Assembly: GCF_006402735.1 (NCBI RefSeq)
Contig: NZ_CP017174.1
Span: 7,296,001 to 7,360,000 of the forward strand
Origin: Myxococcus xanthus
Lineage (GTDB): Bacteria > Myxococcota > Myxococcia > Myxococcales > Myxococcaceae
Direction of reading: 5' to 3'
DNA length: 64,000 nt
A model generated the notes under the pieces. It was given only the letters and a program-made list of their open reading frames with translations, searched no databases and had not been told where the DNA came from. A program made the translations under genes and the position numbers. This document shows positions 56,645 through 64,000 of the stretch, piece by piece. Positions within the stretch are counted from its first letter, which is position 1; every line of letters starts with the position of its first letter.

Positions 56645-59600
56645 ATGTCGGACACGCGCGCAGCGATGAGAGAATTCCGCTTTCTCGACGAGAAGCGGAA
56701 GCTGGGAAGCCTGTCTCCGGTGGAGGAGGCTCGCTGGAACGAGCTGCGCGCACAACTGGGCGTGGATGACGCGCCAGCCGCGGACGCCGCCGCCTGGCAG
56801 CAGCAGGCCGCGCCCCAGGGCTACTACGCCGCTGACGGCCAGTGGTACCCCTACCCCGCCGGCTACGAGCAGCAGCCCCAGGGCTACTACGCCGACGACG
56901 GCCAGTGGTACCCCTACCCCACCGGCTACGAGCAGCAGCCCCAGGGCTACTACGCCGACGACGGCCAGTGGTACCCCTACCCCGTCGGCTACGACCCGAA
57001 CCAAGGGTACGATCCGAACGCGCAGGCATACGCGCAGCAGGGCTACGACCCGAACGCTCAGGCGTATGACCCGAATGCGCAGGCGTACGCGCAGCAGGGT
57101 TACGACCCGAACGCTCAGGCCTACGCACAGCAAGGCTACGACCCGAACGCTCAGGCATATGCGCAGCAGGGTTACGACCCGAATGCGCAGGCGTATGCGC
57201 AGCAGGCGTATGATCCGAATGCGGGCTACGCCCAGGGCACTGCCGAAGCGTGGCAGGCGGATCCGCAGGCCTATGCCGCGGAGTCCGTGCAGCAGCAGCC
57301 CTACCCCACCGCTCCCGAACCCCAGCCGGCTGTCGAGCCGGACAACCTCAGCCTTTCGGACGACATCGACATTCCCGCGCTGAGCGAGCCCGCGCCGTGG
57401 ATGACGCCGGGCGCCGGTGGACAGGCGCAGAATGCACTGAGCGCTGAGCAGGAACCCGACATCGAGGCGATGCCCGCCGACGAGGAACCGGCCGCGGCGG
57501 ATGACCCGTCTGCGTCGTTCGCGGACGTCACCGCGGACCTCCAGCAGGATGCGCAGCCCGTGTCCGAGGAGGCGCAGCCGGAAGCCCTGAGCGTTGCGGA
57601 GGATGACTTCTCCGAAGTGGGGTCGGACACCCCGGCGGTGGCCGCCAGCGCCGAGCCCGAGCCTTCCCTGGAGGCGTCGTTCGCCGACCTGTCGATGGAG
57701 GTCGAGTCGGCACCGGATGCGCCGGTGGCGCCCACGGGCGACGCCCTGGCCTCGACGGAAGTGGAGGTCCCTTCCTCCGAGGTCGAGTTGCTGGACGGCA
57801 CCGCCGACAGCGAGCCTGTCCTGGCCCACGAGCAGTCTCCCACCCCCATCGATGATGCGTGGGCCTCCGCGCCGCTCGCCGTCGAGCCTGAGCACGTGGA
57901 CGTCGCCGATGCGGGCGACATCATCGACGTTGCCGCCATGGCGGAGCCGGAGGCGGCCTCGCAGGTTGCGGATTCCGAAATCGCGCTTGATGCCTCCGAC
58001 ATGGTCGAAGCGTCGGCTGCGGATACGACGGATGCGTGGGACGCGGGTGCGACGACCGACGTGACGGCTGATGCCATTGCGACGGCCGACCACGGCGCGA
58101 CGGATTTCATCGCGGCCAGCGCGGGCGATACGTACGAGGCACAGCCCGCCGAATTTGCACTCGACACCGCGGATGTGGCTTCGGCCGAAGCCGAGCCCAC
58201 CGAGATTGCGCTCGATGCAGCCGACGTGAGCGATGCGGCGGTTGAGCACGCCTCGGAGATGGCGTTCGACGCGTCTGCCGAAATCGCGCTCGACACTTCC
58301 GATGTCGCCGTGGCGGAGACCTATCCCGAGACGGCCCTCACGGCGTCTGACGCCAGCGATGCCTCGACGGCGGAAGCCTACCCCGCTGCCGACTTCGCGA
58401 CGGCAGAGGCTTACCCTGCGACGGACTTCGCGACGGCGGAGGCCTACCCCGCGACGGACTTCGCGACGGCCGACGTCAGCGAGGCCGCGACGGCGGAGGC
58501 TTATCCCGAGGCGACGCTGACTGCCTTCGAGGCAAGTGATTCGACCGCAGCCGCTCCCGAGTTCGCGCTCGCGGCGTCGGATGTCATCGAAACGTCTGTT
58601 CCCGAGCCGGAGCTGGCGGCCGCGGATTCCAGCAGCGAAGTTGTCGCCGAGGCCTCCCCCTACGGCAGCGCAGCAGCCTCGTTCGAGCCCTTCGCCGAGA
58701 CTGCCTTCAGCGAAGGCGATGCAACCGCCGCTGGCGAACCGTACACCGAAGCGGTGCTCGACGCCGCAGAGGTCAGCGACACGGCAGTGAGCGAGCACGC
58801 TTTCGCGACGTCCGAAGCGAGCGAGTCGGCCACTGCCGAGGCGTATCCGGAAGTAGCGCTCGACACCGCCGATGTCAGTGACGCGGCCACGATGGAGTTG
58901 GACTCGGCGACGACCGCTGCTGAAGCCACCTCCGACACGGCGCTCGCATCCAGCGAATGGGGCAGCACGGACGCGGTCGAGGAGTTTGCCACTACGGCGC
59001 ATGCGGCCTCCGACGTCAGCGAATTGGCTGCCTTCGAGACTGCACCCGAGACGGCTCACAGCACCTACGACCACTCGAGTGAGACCTCTGCTGAGAACGA
59101 GCTCGTCCTCGACGCGACCGAGATGAGCGAGCCCGAAATCGCTCTCGATGCGTCCGATGTCGCCGAATCGCCTTCCGCCCAGTCGCCTTCCGAAATCACG
59201 CTCGACGCCACGGACGTCGCCGAGTCCGCTCCGATTGAGCCGGCCGCGGAGATTTCCCTGGAGGCCTCCGACGTCGCCGAGCCGCAGTCGGCTGAAATCA
59301 CCCTCGATGCCTCGGAGGTGAGCGAAGAGTCTCCCGCGCAGCAGGGAAGCGTCCCGACGCTGGAGCTCAACGCGGCCGAGGTGTCGTCCGACGAGCCCTC
59401 GCTCGATGTCATCGATGTCGAGTCCGCGCCCGGACACGCCGGGGACGAGGCATCGTTCCAGGCCGCTGACGCCGGGAGCGAGCAGCCCACGCTCGAGGTT
59501 ATCGAAGTCGGTACGGAGGCCACCGCTTCGGAAGTGGACTTTCCGCAGGGGGCTGCGCCCTTCGCGTCGTCGGATGTCCCATCGCTCAAGATCCGGCCGG

Positions 59601-62600
59601 TCCAGGCGGGTCCGGACCTCCACGCGGAAACGATCGAGGTGGTGGGAGATCCGCCGCATTCGTCCGCACGGCACTCCGCGCGCACGCCTTCCGCCGAGGA
59701 GATGTTCGACCTGAGCGGGAACCCCGAAGAGGCCGTGCCTCTCGTGGCAGCGAACGAGTTCCTGGCCCACGGCCACTTCACGCCGACCGATGAGCGCAGT
59801 GTGGCGATGGCGGAGGGTGACGCGGGCGCCATCGAGCTGCAGCCTGAATGGGCTTCCACTTCCGAGCAGCCCGCTGCGGAAGCGGCTCAGACGGAATGGG
59901 CCACTTCCGGTGAGCAGGCCGCTTCCAACGATGCGTATGCAGGCTGGGAGGATCCTGTTTCGGAAACCGTCGAACTCCAGGCGGAGTGGACAGAGCCTGT
60001 CACCGCTTCCGCGTGGACGACCTCCGAGCAAACGGTGCCTGCCACGAGCCACGCGGCGTGGGCGGCTTCCGATGCAGGCATCGCCTCCGAGGCTGGCCAG
60101 GCCGAGTGGACCGACTCCACCACCGAGCTCCAGCCCGAATGGGTTGCGGCCGAAGACGCGGCAGCCACTGAAGCTCAACCCGAGTGGGCCACCACCGCGG
60201 AGCAGACGCCCACCGAAGCGCAGGCGCAGTGGACCGAGACCGCCGCGCACGCCGCCCCCGGCAGCGAGCAGACGGAATGGGCTGCGAACACGCCAGACGC
60301 CACGCTCGAGGCGGCCCAGGCCGACTGGGCTTCCCCCTCCTCCGAGGCCGCGCCCGTCGAACCCCAAGCGGAGTGGGCTGAGCCGACCGCCGAGGACGGC
60401 CAGGCCCACTGGGCCACGGCTGAAGCGTCCCCGAGCGAAGGCTGGAACACGGCGTCGACTGAAGCAGCGCCCGTGGAAGTCCAGGCCGAGTGGGCCGAGT
60501 CTTCTGAGGCCGCGCCCACTGAGGTTCAGACCGATTGGTCGGCCCCTACGCCCGACGCGGCGCCGGTGGAAGTGCAAGCCGAGTGGGCCGACCCCGCCCA
60601 GCAGGATGGCGCCGCCCTGACGGCTGAACCTGCGGCGACGGAGGCCCAGGCCGGATGGGCTGCGCCAGAAACCGCTGACGCCACCACGGATGCCCAGGCA
60701 GGTTGGACGACGCCGGGAGCCGACACCGCTCAGTCGGAATGGACTGCCGCTTCGGAAAACGGGTGGGCGACCGCCGAGGCCGCGCAGCCCGAGTGGGCCA
60801 CGCCCGTCGAGGAAGTCCAGACCGAATGGACTGCGCCTGCGACCGAAGCCGCCGCACAGCCCGAGTGGGCCACGCCTGCGACCGAAGCCGTGCCCGGCGA
60901 AGGTCCTCAGCCCGAATGGGCTTCGCCTGCGACCGAGGAAGTCCAGGCCGAGTGGGCGACGCCCGCAGCCGAAGCCGCCACATCGTCGGAGTGGGCTTCG
61001 CCTGAGACCGAGGGAGCCCAGTCCGAGTGGGCCACTCCCGCTGCCGATGCCGCGCAGGCCAGCTGGGCCGCAGCGCCCGTGGAAGCCGCGCAGCCGGAGT
61101 GGGCTGCGCCTGCGGCTGAAGAGGTTCAGGGCGAGTGGGCCTCTCCCGCTGCCGATGCCGCCGCCCCATCCGAATGGGCTTCGCCTGCGATGGAAGAGGC
61201 GCAAGGCGAGTGGGCCACTCCCGCAGCCGATGCCGCCGCTCCGTCGGAATGGGCTTCGCCTGCGACGGAAGAGGCGCAAGGCGAGTGGGCGAATCCCGCT
61301 GCCGAGGAAGCTCAGGCCGAGTGGGTAACGCCCGCGGAAGGCGCTGCGCCGTCGTCGGAGTGGGCTTCTCCTGCGACCGAGGAAGTCCAGGCTGAGTGGG
61401 CGACGCCCGCCGAAGGCGCTGCACCAGCATCGGAGTGGGCTTCGCCCGCGACGGAGGAAGTCCAGGCTGAGTGGGCGGCGCCTGCGACCGATGCCGCTGC
61501 AACGGCGTCGGAATGGGCTTCGCCCGCCACCGAGGAAATCCAGGCCGAGTGGGCCACGCCCACCACCGAAACCGCTGCCCAGCCGGAGTGGGCCTCGCCT
61601 GCGCCCGAAGCCGCCCAGCCCGCCTGGGCCGCCCCCACGGAAGGCGCGCAGGCAGAGTGGGCCGCCCCCGAGGCAGAAGAAGTCCAGGGCGAGTGGGCCG
61701 CCGCTCCGGCGGAGGGCGCTCAGCAGGAGTGGGCAACCCCCACGGAAGCCCCCCACGCCGAGTGGTCCACGCCCGCCACCGAGGAAGTCCAGGCCGAATG
61801 GGCCGACCCCATCGAGGAAGCCGCTCCGGCCGCCGAATGGGCCTCAACGAGCGCGCCTGCTGCCTCGCAGTGGGACACGCCCGCGGACAACGCCCCCGCG
61901 GCCTCCGAATGGAACGCGCCCTCAGGTGACGTGCCTGCCAACGCGTGGGCCTCCCCCACGCCGGACACGACACCTGCGGCGAGCGCGGAATGGTCCGCGA
62001 CCAGCCACGACACCAGCGCGACCTGGGACGCCTCCGCCACCACCGAGTGGTCCTCGGAGCAGACGGCGAACTGGAACGAAGCGCCCGCTGAAGAGGTCTC
62101 CCTCGCGGACACGGCCACGCCTGCCTCCACGGAGTGGAATGACGCCTCCGTGGACGTGGAGCCCGTCATGGAGGAGGCCGAGCCCATCGAAGAGGCGTCC
62201 GAGTGGGAAGCCGAGCCCATCCAGGACAGCGCGCCCGTGACGTCGCAGTGGGCCGCCGCCAGCACGGACAGCCCCTTCGGCGCGGAGGCACAGGACTTCA
62301 CCGAGGCCACGCCCATCGAGGAAGAAGAAGTCTCGATGGAGCTCGAGCAGGAGGTCTCCGAAATCGACGTCGAGGAAGAAGCCGTGGTGCCGCCGCCCGC
62401 GCCCATCGCCGCCTTCCCCGTCACCGCGCCGGCGCCCGCGCACTTCGCTCAAGCTGCCTCACTGGCCACCGCCGCGCAGCCGCAGCACACCGCCGTCGTC
62501 ATGCCGGCCGCGCCCGCCAACAGCATCGCCGTGGAGCGTGAGCCGCTCTTCGACGACACCGCCATCGTCGGAGGCACGGCCCTCACCTCCTTCGTGGAAG

Positions 62601-62959
62601 GCGAGCACCGCGTCATCATCCACACCGTCGAAGGCCAGGTGAAGCGCGGCACCATCCGCGACGCGGACCTGCTCGACGAGGTCATCTCCCTGGAGCAGCA
62701 GAGCGGCTTCGCCGCCGAGCAGATTCCGGGCAAGCGCGTGAAGGCCATCTTCTTCATGCTCGCCGCCGGCGCGCGTCAGCCGCAGGTGGAGGGTCAGAAG
62801 ATTCGGGTCACCTTCAACGACGGACGTCAGGTCGCGGGCTTCTCCCAGGACTTCCAGGGCAGCACGCCGGGCTTCTTCGTCATCCCCGCCGACCAGCGCA
62901 CCAACACCGCGCGCATCTTCATCTACCGCTCCAGCGTGCAGGCGGTGGCCGAGGGCTGA
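56645..62959 (+). CDS. Giant low-complexity protein with Tyr-, acidic- and Trp-repeat blocks
   Basis: A 2,104-residue protein. Residues 1-40 form a conserved-looking charged helix (MREFRFLDEKRKLGSLSPVEEARWNEL). About 56-195 are Tyr-rich repeats. About 430-1000 carry many EIALDASDV-like acidic 9-mers. About 1065-1870 hold some 60 Trp in [QS]-x-E-W-A-[ST]-P units. A folded C-terminal domain (about 1960-2104: HRVIIHTVEGQVKRGTIRD, GKRVKAIFFML, FFVIPADQRTNTARIFIYRSSV) resembles one annotated DUF6982 in myxobacteria. I see no Cys and only about seven Lys, no signal peptide and no membrane segment, so it is cytoplasmic, very acidic and mostly disordered. It could be a scaffold or condensate-forming protein; the function is unknown. 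Confidence 0.85.
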   Translation: MSDTRAAMREFRFLDEKRKLGSLSPVEEARWNELRAQLGVDDAPAADAAAWQQQAAPQGYYAADGQWYPYPAGYEQQPQGYYADDGQWYPYPTGYEQQPQGYYADDGQWYPYPVGYDPNQGYDPNAQAYAQQGYDPNAQAYDPNAQAYAQQGYDPNAQAYAQQGYDPNAQAYAQQGYDPNAQAYAQQAYDPNAGYAQGTAEAWQADPQAYAAESVQQQPYPTAPEPQPAVEPDNLSLSDDIDIPALSEPAPWMTPGAGGQAQNALSAEQEPDIEAMPADEEPAAADDPSASFADVTADLQQDAQPVSEEAQPEALSVAEDDFSEVGSDTPAVAASAEPEPSLEASFADLSMEVESAPDAPVAPTGDALASTEVEVPSSEVELLDGTADSEPVLAHEQSPTPIDDAWASAPLAVEPEHVDVADAGDIIDVAAMAEPEAASQVADSEIALDASDMVEASAADTTDAWDAGATTDVTADAIATADHGATDFIAASAGDTYEAQPAEFALDTADVASAEAEPTEIALDAADVSDAAVEHASEMAFDASAEIALDTSDVAVAETYPETALTASDASDASTAEAYPAADFATAEAYPATDFATAEAYPATDFATADVSEAATAEAYPEATLTAFEASDSTAAAPEFALAASDVIETSVPEPELAAADSSSEVVAEASPYGSAAASFEPFAETAFSEGDATAAGEPYTEAVLDAAEVSDTAVSEHAFATSEASESATAEAYPEVALDTADVSDAATMELDSATTAAEATSDTALASSEWGSTDAVEEFATTAHAASDVSELAAFETAPETAHSTYDHSSETSAENELVLDATEMSEPEIALDASDVAESPSAQSPSEITLDATDVAESAPIEPAAEISLEASDVAEPQSAEITLDASEVSEESPAQQGSVPTLELNAAEVSSDEPSLDVIDVESAPGHAGDEASFQAADAGSEQPTLEVIEVGTEATASEVDFPQGAAPFASSDVPSLKIRPVQAGPDLHAETIEVVGDPPHSSARHSARTPSAEEMFDLSGNPEEAVPLVAANEFLAHGHFTPTDERSVAMAEGDAGAIELQPEWASTSEQPAAEAAQTEWATSGEQAASNDAYAGWEDPVSETVELQAEWTEPVTASAWTTSEQTVPATSHAAWAASDAGIASEAGQAEWTDSTTELQPEWVAAEDAAATEAQPEWATTAEQTPTEAQAQWTETAAHAAPGSEQTEWAANTPDATLEAAQADWASPSSEAAPVEPQAEWAEPTAEDGQAHWATAEASPSEGWNTASTEAAPVEVQAEWAESSEAAPTEVQTDWSAPTPDAAPVEVQAEWADPAQQDGAALTAEPAATEAQAGWAAPETADATTDAQAGWTTPGADTAQSEWTAASENGWATAEAAQPEWATPVEEVQTEWTAPATEAAAQPEWATPATEAVPGEGPQPEWASPATEEVQAEWATPAAEAATSSEWASPETEGAQSEWATPAADAAQASWAAAPVEAAQPEWAAPAAEEVQGEWASPAADAAAPSEWASPAMEEAQGEWATPAADAAAPSEWASPATEEAQGEWANPAAEEAQAEWVTPAEGAAPSSEWASPATEEVQAEWATPAEGAAPASEWASPATEEVQAEWAAPATDAAATASEWASPATEEIQAEWATPTTETAAQPEWASPAPEAAQPAWAAPTEGAQAEWAAPEAEEVQGEWAAAPAEGAQQEWATPTEAPHAEWSTPATEEVQAEWADPIEEAAPAAEWASTSAPAASQWDTPADNAPAASEWNAPSGDVPANAWASPTPDTTPAASAEWSATSHDTSATWDASATTEWSSEQTANWNEAPAEEVSLADTATPASTEWNDASVDVEPVMEEAEPIEEASEWEAEPIQDSAPVTSQWAAASTDSPFGAEAQDFTEATPIEEEEVSMELEQEVSEIDVEEEAVVPPPAPIAAFPVTAPAPAHFAQAASLATAAQPQHTAVVMPAAPANSIAVEREPLFDDTAIVGGTALTSFVEGEHRVIIHTVEGQVKRGTIRDADLLDEVISLEQQSGFAAEQIPGKRVKAIFFMLAAGARQPQVEGQKIRVTFNDGRQVAGFSQDFQGSTPGFFVIPADQRTNTARIFIYRSSVQAVAEG
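56816..57004 (+). repeat. Three tandem 63-bp coding repeats (Tyr/Trp-rich)
   Basis: Units at 56816-56878, 56879-56941 and 56942-57004 each encode QGYYA(A/D)DGQWYPYPxGYEQQP (the third diverges in its last codons). The DNA copies are nearly identical, so they probably arose by recent duplication. Confidence 0.9.
56990..57220 (+). repeat. Eight YDPN coding repeats (36-bp unit)
   Basis: The unit GYDPNAQAYAQQ recurs head to tail, giving eight YDPN copies; one unit is shortened and the first and last are incomplete. Synonymous differences (TAC/TAT, AAC/AAT) show some divergence between copies. Confidence 0.9.
59838..62250 (+). repeat. Long array of Trp-motif coding repeats
   Basis: About 60 copies of [QS]-x-[ED]-W-A-[ST]-P spaced mostly 10-20 residues apart. 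In the middle a higher-order 75-bp unit is evident: SEWASPAxEEAQGEW plus the following AxPAADAAAP begins at about 61171 and again at about 61246. The DNA is repetitive enough to recombine or to be misassembled. Confidence 0.85.
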
Positions 62960-63002
62960 GCGGGCGCGTCCCCGAAGGACGGGCGGGGCCACCGTGCCCC
63001 GC

Positions 63003-63049
63003 AAATGAAAGAGGGGCCCCCACCACCGTGGGAGGCCCCTCCGTCATTT
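63003..63049. terminator. Bidirectional intrinsic terminator
   Basis: GAGGGGCCCCCAC (63011-63023) pairs with GTGGGAGGCCCCTC (63028-63041) with one bulged A and a 4-nt loop. The outer AAATGA (63003-63008) and TCATTT (63044-63049) also match, giving A/T-rich flanks in both directions. It lies between the convergent giant protein gene and the YceI gene. Confidence 0.85.
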
Positions 63050-63065
63050 CAGAAGCAGCGAAGGC

Positions 63066-63689
63066 TTACTTCTTGTCCGTCGCGGCCGGGGCGCCGGCGT
63101 CGGCCTGCTTCACCAGCGACAGCTCCAGGTTCACGGTGACTTCCTCACCCACCGCGACGCCGCCCGCCTCCAGCGCCTGGTTGTAGGCCAGGCCGAAGTC
63201 CTTGCGGTTCAGCTTGGTGGTCGCCGTCACGCCCGTGCGGGTGTTGCCCCAGGGGTCCTTGGACTCCTTCGACGGGCCCGTGACGTCCAGGACGACCGGC
63301 TTGGTGACGCCGTGCATGGTCAGGTCACCGGTGACCTTCAGCTTGCCCTGGCCCGCCTTCTGGACCTTGGTGGACTTGAAGGTGATCTCCGGGAACTTGG
63401 CCGTGTCGAAGAAGTCAGGGGCCCGCAGGTGCTCGTCGCGCTTGGCGTTGCCGGTGTTGACGGTGGACGCGTCCAGCACGGCCTCGACCTTGGACTTGGT
63501 GACGTCCTTGTCATCCAGGTTCACCGTGCCGCTCTTCACGTTGAACGAGCCGGTGACGTTCGACACCATCATGTGACGGACGGAAAAGCCGGCGCTGGAG
63601 TGCGAGTCATCCACCTTCCAGGTGGAGGCCAGCGCGATGGACGGGAGGGCGAAAAACAGGGCAACGGCGCTCTTCATGGACGTCTTCAT
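63066..63689 (-). CDS. YceI family periplasmic protein
   Basis: A 207-residue protein with a signal peptide (MKTSMKSAVALFFALPSIALAS). The mature part is the YceI lipocalin-like barrel: TWKVDDSHSSAGFSVRHMMVSNVTGSF at the start, RDEHLRAPDFFDTAKFPEITFKS in the middle, and GDLTMHGVTKPVVLDV later. Such proteins bind polyisoprenoids or other amphiphiles in the periplasm; the ligand here is unknown. A short Ala/Pro/Lys tail follows the domain. AAGGAG lies 10 nt before the ATG. Confidence 0.93.
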   Translation of the reverse strand: MKTSMKSAVALFFALPSIALASTWKVDDSHSSAGFSVRHMMVSNVTGSFNVKSGTVNLDDKDVTKSKVEAVLDASTVNTGNAKRDEHLRAPDFFDTAKFPEITFKSTKVQKAGQGKLKVTGDLTMHGVTKPVVLDVTGPSKESKDPWGNTRTGVTATTKLNRKDFGLAYNQALEAGGVAVGEEVTVNLELSLVKQADAGAPAATDKK

Positions 63690-63720
63690 AGGAAGTGTAC
63701 TCCTTGGGGATACGGCGAAG

Positions 63721-64000
63721 TCAGGCGCGCAGCGCGAAGCTGCGCATGGACAAGGTTCCGTGATGGAAGCCCTCGAATACGGGGGTGAGACGGTCCTCGG
63801 GGAGGGCAGCTCCGAGGACGAAATAGAGCGGCATCAAATGTTCGGCCCTTGGATGCGCGAGCCGCGCGTTCGGTGCATCCAACCATGCTTGAAGGCCGGT
63901 GAAGTCTCGCGCCTCCAGCTTCTGCGCAATCCACGCATCAAAGGCCGCGGCCCACGGCTCGACGGACGCCGCCTTCTCGTGGAAATTCAGCCGGCGCAGG
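63721..64000 (-). CDS. DODA-type class III extradiol dioxygenase, C-terminal part (5' end outside the window)
   Basis: The minus strand is open from the window edge to a stop at 63723-63721, giving 92 residues with no start codon inside. The sequence reads LRRLNFHEKAASVEPWAAAFDAWIA at the edge, then LPLYF-type HPRAEHLMPLYFVLGAALPEDRL, ending FHHGTLSMRSFALRA. This is the C-terminus of YgiD/4,5-DOPA extradiol dioxygenase-like proteins; HPRAEHLMPLYF includes a conserved His near the active site. These are non-haem metal enzymes that open aromatic rings. The gene ends 31 bp downstream of the YceI start on the same strand. Confidence 0.85.
   Translation of the reverse strand, partial: LRRLNFHEKAASVEPWAAAFDAWIAQKLEARDFTGLQAWLDAPNARLAHPRAEHLMPLYFVLGAALPEDRLTPVFEGFHHGTLSMRSFALRA

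Noticed and set aside
56816..57220. CRISPR-like array
   Set aside because: The repeats are in frame, without unique spacers, and encode a regular peptide.
56591..61756. A 1,721-codon open frame antisense to the giant repeat protein
   Set aside because: It mirrors the repeats of the sense gene, is extremely Arg/Gly-rich with no domain, and long antisense frames are expected when third positions are nearly all G or C.

Overview
This looks like a chromosomal stretch from a myxobacterium, most likely a Myxococcus or close Myxococcaceae relative. Supporting signs are the very high GC content with extreme third-position GC (which creates long antisense shadow frames), many lipoproteins and single-copy housekeeping genes, sigma-54-type regulation, a DECR2/ECH1-like pair of enzymes for unsaturated fatty acids, and a giant repeat protein with a C-terminal domain of the kind seen in myxobacteria. 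I see no rRNA, tRNA, CRISPR array, insertion sequence or prophage. Gene density is high and several neighbours overlap by ATGA.

Layout. 1-8.8 kb: a lipase-chaperone-like gene, an M3 oligopeptidase and a 1,854-residue surface lipoprotein built of Ig-like, fibronectin III and lamin-tail domains. 8.9-18 kb: a 2,4-dienoyl-CoA reductase, a U32 protein of the RlhA type, a prephenate dehydrogenase-chorismate mutase fusion, a dienoyl-CoA isomerase-like crotonase, and dnaE, which is followed closely by the crotonase gene. 18-25 kb: a Spy-like periplasmic protein, an M14-like peptidase, an orphan solute-binding protein, a lipoprotein, a WGR protein with an NAD-dependent epimerase, and an Eis-like acetyltransferase.

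25.4-36.1 kb is the most coherent block. A small two-helix membrane protein, a transporter-fused histidine kinase and an NtrC-type activator overlap one another by ATGA (a CbrX-CbrA-CbrB-like set). After one membrane protein gene comes a nested four-half-site GTTAC/GTAAC element, then a clear sigma-54 -24/-12 promoter, then an operon for an outer-membrane porin, acetyl-CoA synthetase, DUF485 protein and ActP acetate permease. The simplest reading is a complete acetate or carbon-source circuit: sensor, activator, enhancer, promoter and regulon.

36-48 kb: a voltage-gated-type K+ channel, a persulfide-dioxygenase-like hydrolase, a solitary adenine methylase, periplasmic Cu/Zn superoxide dismutase, a vWA/DUF4159 pair, small and multi-pass membrane proteins, and a double beta-sandwich membrane protein in an operon with an enlarged ketoacyl synthase. 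48-56.5 kb: a lipoprotein, a sigma-32-type factor divergent from a DEAD-box helicase with three tandem DbpA-like RNA-binding domains, a zinc-finger XRE regulator divergent from glutamate dehydrogenase, threonine ammonia-lyase and a secreted metalloprotease-like protein. 56.6-63 kb is one 2,104-residue low-complexity protein with Tyr-rich, acidic and Trp-rich repeat blocks. The window ends with a YceI protein and the 3' part of a DODA-type extradiol dioxygenase gene.

Many genes without a Shine-Dalgarno sequence have a TAnnnT-like hexamer 6-8 nt before the start codon, which suggests leaderless transcription is common here.
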